DNA of 10,751 nt from an uncultured Clostridia bacterium (GTDB lineage: Bacteria; Bacillota; Clostridia; Lachnospirales; CAG-274). The stretch spans positions 1 through 10,751 of the forward strand of contig CANRCU010000057.1 in the NCBI GenBank assembly GCA_947629215.1. Direction: 5' to 3'. The notes beneath the pieces are model-generated. The model had not been told where the DNA came from. It searched no databases and was given only the letters and a program-made list of their open reading frames with translations. The translations under genes were made by a program, and so were the position numbers. Positions within the stretch are counted from its first letter, which is position 1. The number at the start of each line of letters is the position of its first letter. Shown here piece by piece: positions 6,536-10,751 of this stretch.

Positions 6536-6931
6536 TTATTTTTTCTTATTTATCATCATTCCCCAAAGTTTATCATACTTAAACAAGTGCTGCATAAACC
6601 AATTATTGACCATGTTGTCTACCTGAACCGCAGTCGAGCCGAAATAATCGGCATTAGCCTGACCGTAAAGCGAATTTAGCGATTCTATAAATGTTTCATG
6701 ATTATGTTTATGCTGATAGTATTGTGAATAATTCTGTTCATACATTAATTTCTCCTGTAAAGTGAACATACGAATAAATTCTTTTTTTATTTCGTCAAGA
6801 TTCTGCTTATAATCGGTGACGGTCCGGCTTGCCATAAGATTGCGGATGATTGCATTGACATTGTCTATCATGATCGGATATAATTCGTCAACTTCTTCAA
6901 TACCTGTTTCAAGAGTTTTGTTCCAGACCAT
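6536..6931 (-). CDS. Hemerythrin-family protein with an incomplete di-iron site
   Basis: A 131-residue soluble four-helix-bundle protein. The bacteriohemerythrin framework is clear: start MVWN with Trp3, Gly10-Ile11 and Asp15 of the N-terminal loop, LM at 62-63, HKHNHETF at 74-81 and WFMQHLFKYD at 111-120. Canonical hemerythrins bind two irons and O2 through five His plus bridging Glu and Asp. Retained here are His74, His78, His115 and Asp120 (equivalents of His73, His77, the third iron-1 His, and the bridging Asp). Lost are both iron-2 histidines (Tyr18 and Met55) and the bridging Glu (Gln59). The protein may therefore hold one metal or none. The start is well supported by GGGAGGTG (6938-6945) 6 nt upstream. 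It follows walK by 61 bp with no convincing promoter, so it is probably the third gene of the walRK operon. O2, NO or redox sensing is a guess. Confidence 0.85.
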   Translation of the reverse strand: MVWNKTLETGIEEVDELYPIMIDNVNAIIRNLMASRTVTDYKQNLDEIKKEFIRMFTLQEKLMYEQNYSQYYQHKHNHETFIESLNSLYGQANADYFGSTAVQVDNMVNNWFMQHLFKYDKLWGMMINKKK

Positions 6932-6992
6932 ATTTCACACCTCCCGCTTTTTTTGTTCCAAAATTTTATATTATCTGTATCATCATATCGCC

Positions 6993-8768
6993 TTATAAAT
7001 CGGTGTATTTCGGAAAAATAAGCACCATTGTAGTACCTTTGCCCAATTCGCTGTATGCATTTATACGTCCGTGATGAGCGTCCATTATTTCCTTCGCTAT
7101 GGCAAGGCCGAGACCGTTGCCGCCAAGCGCACGGCTGCGTGCCTTATCAACACGATAGAAACGCTCGAATATACGCGAAAGAGCCTCTTTGGGCATACCT
7201 ATACCGTTATCGGCTATACTTACATAATAGGACAGTTTCTTTTCTTCCGCGGTTATATGTATCGTTGCGCCTTCGGGGCTGTATTTCATAGCATTTGAAA
7301 CAATATTTGTCAGCACTTGATTTATTCTTGCCATATCTGCAAAAATAAGCATCTCCCTGTTTGGATTTTCAAATGTTATAGTCTGCTTTTTGTTTGTCGC
7401 AACAATAATATTTTGCCTTACACAACCCTCGATAAGCGATACCAAGTCAATGATCGTCTTATTGAATTTGTTTACTTTCGTATCAAAACGTGACAGATCA
7501 AGCAAGTCGTCGCGCAAAAGTTTCATACGTTCGGCGGCAACACTTATTTCTTTCAGAAAATTTATTGCAAGGTCTTTATCGTCTATAGCACCGTCAAGCA
7601 GCAGATCGGTATAACCCATTACCGTTGTAAGTGGTGTTCCGATCTCGTGACTGACATTTGCAACAAATTCCTTTCTCATATCGTCAAGCTGTTGCAATTT
7701 GGTTATGTCGTGAAGAACGGCGATTATACCGTTTATATTGCGTCGGCTCACAGAATATGGGATAAGGTTCACATTGATATACTTTTCGTTTTCTTCTATT
7801 GTTATATCTATATCGTGCGTCTTATCGGAAATCTCGTTTTTGTCTATCCCAAGTTTATCCAAAAGCCAGCTCAGAGAAATTTTTACTTCGTCTATATCAA
7901 GCATCTCATAACATATCTTGTTTGCATGCAGCAGAAAGCCCCTTTCATCAAAAGCCATTATACCGTCGGTCATGTTATGCATGATTATCTCAAGTTTATT
8001 GTTCTGAGATTCCATTTCGGTAAGTGTTTTTCTGAGTTCTTTTGCCATTATATTGAAACTTCGCGTTAGCTGACCGATCTCATCGTTGCTTTTGACTGCG
8101 ACGTGTTGTTCAAGTCTGCCTTTTGCAAGCAGATTTGCTTTTTTGGTAAGCATAACTATCGGGTCGGTTATGGTCGCGGCGAAGATAACGCCCAAAATAC
8201 CCGCAAGTGCAAGGGCTATCAAAACGGCGATGCAAATAGTACCCACTGTGCGTGATATACCCGAACGTATAGTTGTGGCATCCATTTGCACAAAAATAAT
8301 GTATTCTACTTTTTGCTTGTCGGCAACATTAAATACAGGCGAAGCATAACTCAGCCATTCTTTGACCTGAGAGTTCTGATCGCTGCCTTTTCTGCCGGAG
8401 TTAAAACTTGGTTTCCCGTTTATGGCGGCTATTATTGTGGAATTGTTGTAATCTCGCAGCCCCGAAGAGTCGGTCGCGGTCGAGCTTGCAATGGTTTTGC
8501 CCTGACTGTCAAGTATATGACCGCGCAGATTTCTTGCCGAAGAGTTTGACACAATGAAGTTTGTGAAACCTTGCTGAAAATTTTCGGGGTCTTTGTACTG
8601 GTCGACTATCTGTTCTTCTATATAAGCGGCATATTGTATAAGTTCGTTGCGGGCTTTATCCGTTTCCTGCCGATTAAGGCTGAGTATTATGAAAGTACCG
8701 CTTACGAGCATAACTATAAAAACCAGTGTAAGGTACATAAAAACAAGTTTCCAACGTAAACTTTTCAT
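6993..8768 (-). CDS. walK: Membrane sensor histidine kinase, WalK-like
   Basis: A 591-residue kinase that autophosphorylates and passes phosphate to the WalR-like regulator encoded 29 bp upstream. Domains in order: transmembrane segment about 8-31; extracytoplasmic sensor about 32-175; second transmembrane segment about 175-200; HAMP about 200-252; cytoplasmic PAS about 255-355; HisKA with phospho-acceptor His374 in NVSHEIGTPLT; HATPase_c with N-box NIVSNAMKYS (488-497), G1 DNGIGMP (520-526), F-box FERFYR (534-539) and G2 GGNGLGLAI (549-557). This TM-sensor-TM-HAMP-PAS-HK order and the length fit WalK (YycG), the envelope-homeostasis kinase. The H-box has Gly where the common SHELRTPLT has Arg. 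The start is the ATG at 8768 with AAGGGA about 7 nt upstream. The usual accessory genes yycH/yycI do not follow; a hemerythrin-like gene does. A PhoR-type kinase is the main alternative. Confidence 0.9.
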   Translation of the reverse strand: MKSLRWKLVFMYLTLVFIVMLVSGTFIILSLNRQETDKARNELIQYAAYIEEQIVDQYKDPENFQQGFTNFIVSNSSARNLRGHILDSQGKTIASSTATDSSGLRDYNNSTIIAAINGKPSFNSGRKGSDQNSQVKEWLSYASPVFNVADKQKVEYIIFVQMDATTIRSGISRTVGTICIAVLIALALAGILGVIFAATITDPIVMLTKKANLLAKGRLEQHVAVKSNDEIGQLTRSFNIMAKELRKTLTEMESQNNKLEIIMHNMTDGIMAFDERGFLLHANKICYEMLDIDEVKISLSWLLDKLGIDKNEISDKTHDIDITIEENEKYINVNLIPYSVSRRNINGIIAVLHDITKLQQLDDMRKEFVANVSHEIGTPLTTVMGYTDLLLDGAIDDKDLAINFLKEISVAAERMKLLRDDLLDLSRFDTKVNKFNKTIIDLVSLIEGCVRQNIIVATNKKQTITFENPNREMLIFADMARINQVLTNIVSNAMKYSPEGATIHITAEEKKLSYYVSIADNGIGMPKEALSRIFERFYRVDKARSRALGGNGLGLAIAKEIMDAHHGRINAYSELGKGTTMVLIFPKYTDL

Positions 8769-8797
8769 AGGCGTTCCCTTTTATTGTGCCGGTCGGT

Positions 8798-9493
8798 TCA
8801 GCAGGTGAAATAATATCCGACACCGCGCTTAGTGATAATGTATTTAGGCTTGCTTGCATCATCTTCGATTTTTTCGCGCAAACGCCTTATGGTAACGTCA
8901 ACGGCGCGCACATCGCCCAAATATTCATAACCCCACACCTTGGCAAGCAATGTTTCTCGTGTAAATATCTGAGATTGCTGCGTTGCAAGAAAGTTGAGCA
9001 ACTCTGTTTCGCGCACGGTAAGATTAAGCGTTTCACCGCGTTTTTTTACTTCGTAACGCTTAAAGTCGATAGTCAGCTCACCATAGGTCGCAACATTTGT
9101 ATTTTTTGCATTTTTTGCGTTTTCGTTGGCTATGGTGCGGCGAAGATTGGCTTTTACCCTTGCCATTAATTCACGGTTACTGAAGGGCTTTGTAACATAG
9201 TCGTCTGCGCCCATTTCAAGACCTATCACCTTGTCGACCTCGTCTGCGCGCGCAGTCAGCATTATGATAGGCACTATGCTTTTTTCACGTATTTTGCGGC
9301 ACACTTCATATCCGTCCATTTGCGGCATCATTATATCCAGCAAAACAAGATCGGGCTTTTCACTGAGTGCAAGTTCCAGCCCTGTTTCGCCGTCCGATGC
9401 GGTTATAACTTCATAACCTTCTTTTTTTAAATTAAATGAAATAATATTTACGATGCTGGTTTCGTCGTCGACGACCAGTATTTTTCCGGGCAT
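8798..9493 (-). CDS. walR: OmpR/PhoB-family response regulator, WalR-like
   Basis: A 231-residue DNA-binding regulator. Receiver domain at 1-118: acidic pocket Asp9-Asp10, phospho-acceptor Asp53 in LLDIMMP, Thr80 in MLTAR, Lys102 in VTKPFS. A short Asn/Ala/Lys-rich linker (about 122-132) leads to a winged helix with recognition-helix sequence VWGYEYLGDVRAVDVTIRRLREKIEDD, split around residues 187-213, which closely resembles WalR (YycF) of Firmicutes. The ATG at 9493 is preceded by AAAGGAGGT (9501-9509) with a 7-nt spacer, a near-perfect ribosome binding site. It is the first gene of the walR-walK-hemerythrin operon and has a strong promoter at 9533-9561. WalR controls cell-wall hydrolases in relatives; its targets here are not visible, though it shares an intergenic region with a secreted protein gene. 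PhoP-type regulators are the closest alternative. Confidence 0.92.
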   Translation of the reverse strand: MPGKILVVDDETSIVNIISFNLKKEGYEVITASDGETGLELALSEKPDLVLLDIMMPQMDGYEVCRKIREKSIVPIIMLTARADEVDKVIGLEMGADDYVTKPFSNRELMARVKANLRRTIANENAKNAKNTNVATYGELTIDFKRYEVKKRGETLNLTVRETELLNFLATQQSQIFTRETLLAKVWGYEYLGDVRAVDVTIRRLREKIEDDASKPKYIITKRGVGYYFTC

Positions 9494-9532
9494 TATTTAT
9501 ACCTCCTTTGCAGTGTATATACATATATTTAT

Positions 9533-9561
9533 ATTATATCTTATTTTTTATATAAAATCAA
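9533..9561 (-). promoter_or_regulatory. Sigma-A promoter of the walRK operon
   Basis: Minus-strand TTGATT (9561-9556) and TATAAT (9538-9533) are separated by 17 bp. Transcription should start near 9526, about 33 nt before the walR ATG. Confidence 0.82.
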
Positions 9562-9573
9562 CAATAATTATAG

Positions 9574-9594
9574 ATTACACAACCGAAATTTACA
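9574..9594. promoter_or_regulatory. Possible tandem operator between the divergent promoters
   Basis: On the minus strand TGTAAA (9594-9589) and TGTAAT (9579-9574) form a direct repeat with a 9-nt gap, just upstream of the walR -35 box. Each half matches the TGTWAH half-site known for WalR, but the normal gap is 5 nt, so this is only suggestive. Confidence 0.25.
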
Positions 9595-9629
9595 TCTTTT
9601 TTTTGCAAATAAAAAAAATGAAATAACTA

Positions 9630-9658
9630 TTGATTAATTTTATAAAATGTTGTATAAT
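9630..9658 (+). promoter_or_regulatory. Sigma-A promoter of the secreted Ig-domain protein gene
   Basis: TTGATT (9630-9635) and TATAAT (9653-9658) are 17 bp apart. Initiation near 9665 gives a leader of about 72 nt. Confidence 0.82.
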
Positions 9659-9672
9659 TTAAACAAGTGGAA

Positions 9673-9699
9673 TGGAAGGGCTTTGTACGTGTTCTTCCA
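9673..9699 (+). other. Hairpin in the 5' leader of the secreted protein mRNA
   Basis: TGGAAG (9673-9678) pairs with CTTCCA (9694-9699) around a 15-nt loop. It lies close to the expected transcript 5' end and has no U-tract, so it is more likely a stabilising or regulatory hairpin than a terminator. Confidence 0.35.
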
Positions 9700-9736
9700 A
9701 AACTTACAATAAAATAAAAAGAAAGGAGCAATTCTT

Positions 9737-10751
9737 ATGAAGAAACGTCGAATTGCTGCGTCAATTATGGCTGCCATAATGACGTTAAGCACATTTTCTT
9801 CAAGCGTTCTTGCTGATGATGTGGTTTCGGTCGACGAGAACATTTCTTCCGAAGAGGCTGTATTAAGCGGTTCTGCTGTTTACGAAACAGAGGAAACGGC
9901 TGATGTGGCAGATAATGAAGACGTGTTGGAAGAACCGGCTGAGATCGTAGCTTATGCCGACGGCTTTACAAGCGGCGGTATGGGTAATATCGGCAAAAAC
10001 TTCAGCGCTGAGGAAACTGCCGACGGTGTTAACCTTAAAGTGACTGCCGCAAACAAAGGCAAGGTTTCGGACGGTGCGGATAACTATGCATATTATGCGC
10101 ATTCTTTCGACACTTCAAAGGATTTCACCATGTCAGCGACTATTACGGTCAACGGATACAACACCAATTTTGAATCCGGTTCAAATCCTCAGCAGTCCTC
10201 ATTTGGTATTGTAGGCTTTGATGAGATATATTCATCTGATAATACCACCTCAAATCAACTTTTCCTTATGTCATATGTACCAAGCTCAAGCAGCGCAACA
10301 GGTCGTATGGTTCTTGCAACAAGGAAAAAGGGTGATACTAAAAAAACTATAGTTCGTGACTATATGTCCGATGAATTCAATACAAAATCAGGCGGAAGTA
10401 CTTTTGATGTAAAAATATCAAAAGCTGGTTCTATATATGTTGTTCAGTGCAACGGCGTTGACGGTTCTGCCGACTGCTCGGAAATATTTACGGGCGATAC
10501 GGCAAATATCGGTTTCTTTGTTGCCCGTGATGCCGATATAACGGTTTCAAATCTTTCGTTTGAAATGGACGAGCTTACGCCTACGGCGATAAAAGTTCTT
10601 ACCCCTCCCGAAAAGACAAGCTATGCTATCGGCGAAAGCCTTGACGTAACCGGTCTTACGGCTGAGGTAACATACAACGACGGTTCCGTTAAAGTTCTTT
10701 CGGCTGACGAATTGGTCGTAAGCGGCTTTGATTCAACAACAAGCGGCACAA
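9737..10751 (+). CDS. Secreted multidomain protein with bacterial Ig-like (group 3) domain (3' end missing)
   Basis: The frame is open to the window end, giving 338 visible residues. The ATG at 9737 has GAAAGGAG (9721-9728) 8 nt upstream. Residues 1-26 are a classical signal peptide: MKKRR, then a hydrophobic core, then SSSVLA with cleavage before DD. An acidic Glu/Asp/Ala/Ser-rich linker spans about 27-72. A beta-rich region at about 75-280, of concanavalin/LamG-like appearance, runs from DGFTSGGMG to the strand VSNLSFEM and has only two Cys (238, 247). From about 282 the pattern PTAIKVLTPP, Y-x-IGE-x-LDVTGL, VTYNDGS, VSGFD is a group-3 bacterial Ig-like repeat, cut off by the window. Such domains are common in large surface or polysaccharide-degrading enzymes of gut Clostridia (pectate lyases, glycoside hydrolases), but no catalytic domain is visible, so enzyme activity is unproven. 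Confidence 0.85.
   Translation, partial: MKKRRIAASIMAAIMTLSTFSSSVLADDVVSVDENISSEEAVLSGSAVYETEETADVADNEDVLEEPAEIVAYADGFTSGGMGNIGKNFSAEETADGVNLKVTAANKGKVSDGADNYAYYAHSFDTSKDFTMSATITVNGYNTNFESGSNPQQSSFGIVGFDEIYSSDNTTSNQLFLMSYVPSSSSATGRMVLATRKKGDTKKTIVRDYMSDEFNTKSGGSTFDVKISKAGSIYVVQCNGVDGSADCSEIFTGDTANIGFFVARDADITVSNLSFEMDELTPTAIKVLTPPEKTSYAIGESLDVTGLTAEVTYNDGSVKVLSADELVVSGFDSTTSGT

Noticed and set aside
7647..8069. Plus-strand open frame opposite walK
   Set aside because: No ribosome binding site, aromatic-rich composition typical of antisense frames, and it lies wholly within a conserved kinase gene.
9640..9843. Minus-strand small frame across the secreted-protein promoter and signal peptide
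   Set aside because: It overlaps a consensus promoter and a clear signal peptide on the plus strand and has no supported start.

Overview
The window looks like chromosomal DNA of a low- to moderate-GC Gram-positive anaerobe, most likely a gut-type Clostridia member. This rests on strong AGGAGG-type ribosome binding sites, AT-rich intergenic DNA, four sigma-A promoters of the form TTGAT(T/A)-17-TATAAT, a WalRK-like two-component pair, and a secreted protein with a group-3 bacterial Ig-like domain. Genus and species cannot be read from the sequence. I see no transposase, integrase, CRISPR array, tRNA or rRNA.

Layout. Positions 1-924 (+) hold the 3' part of an isocitrate dehydrogenase-type gene, closed by a rho-independent terminator. 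A promoter then drives a solitary alpha/beta-hydrolase (1173-2216, +), which meets a leftward operon at a bidirectional terminator (2222-2259). The leftward block reads 6S RNA (6365-6182), recJ (6129-4396), purine nucleoside phosphorylase (4390-3554) and an MTA/SAH deaminase-type amidohydrolase (3528-2266). A second leftward operon lies behind it: walR (9493-8798), walK (8768-6993) and a small hemerythrin-fold protein (6931-6536). A 243-bp divergent promoter region separates walR from a rightward secreted protein, which starts at 9737 and runs off the window end.

How the genes fit together. The deaminase and the 6-oxopurine-type nucleoside phosphorylase are adjacent and could act in sequence: methylthioadenosine to methylthioinosine, then to hypoxanthine plus methylthioribose-1-phosphate. 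That would be a two-step salvage route in an operon headed by 6S RNA and recJ. WalRK is a cell-envelope two-component system; its third gene here is a hemerythrin relative that keeps only about half of the di-iron ligands. The secreted Ig-domain protein shares the walR intergenic region and might be under the same envelope control.

Most of the window is ordinary housekeeping sequence. The parts most worth following up are the half-site hemerythrin in the walRK operon, the 6S RNA in front of recJ (which makes recJ easy to annotate 70 codons too long), and the deaminase/phosphorylase pairing. I found no clear evidence of a wholly new system.
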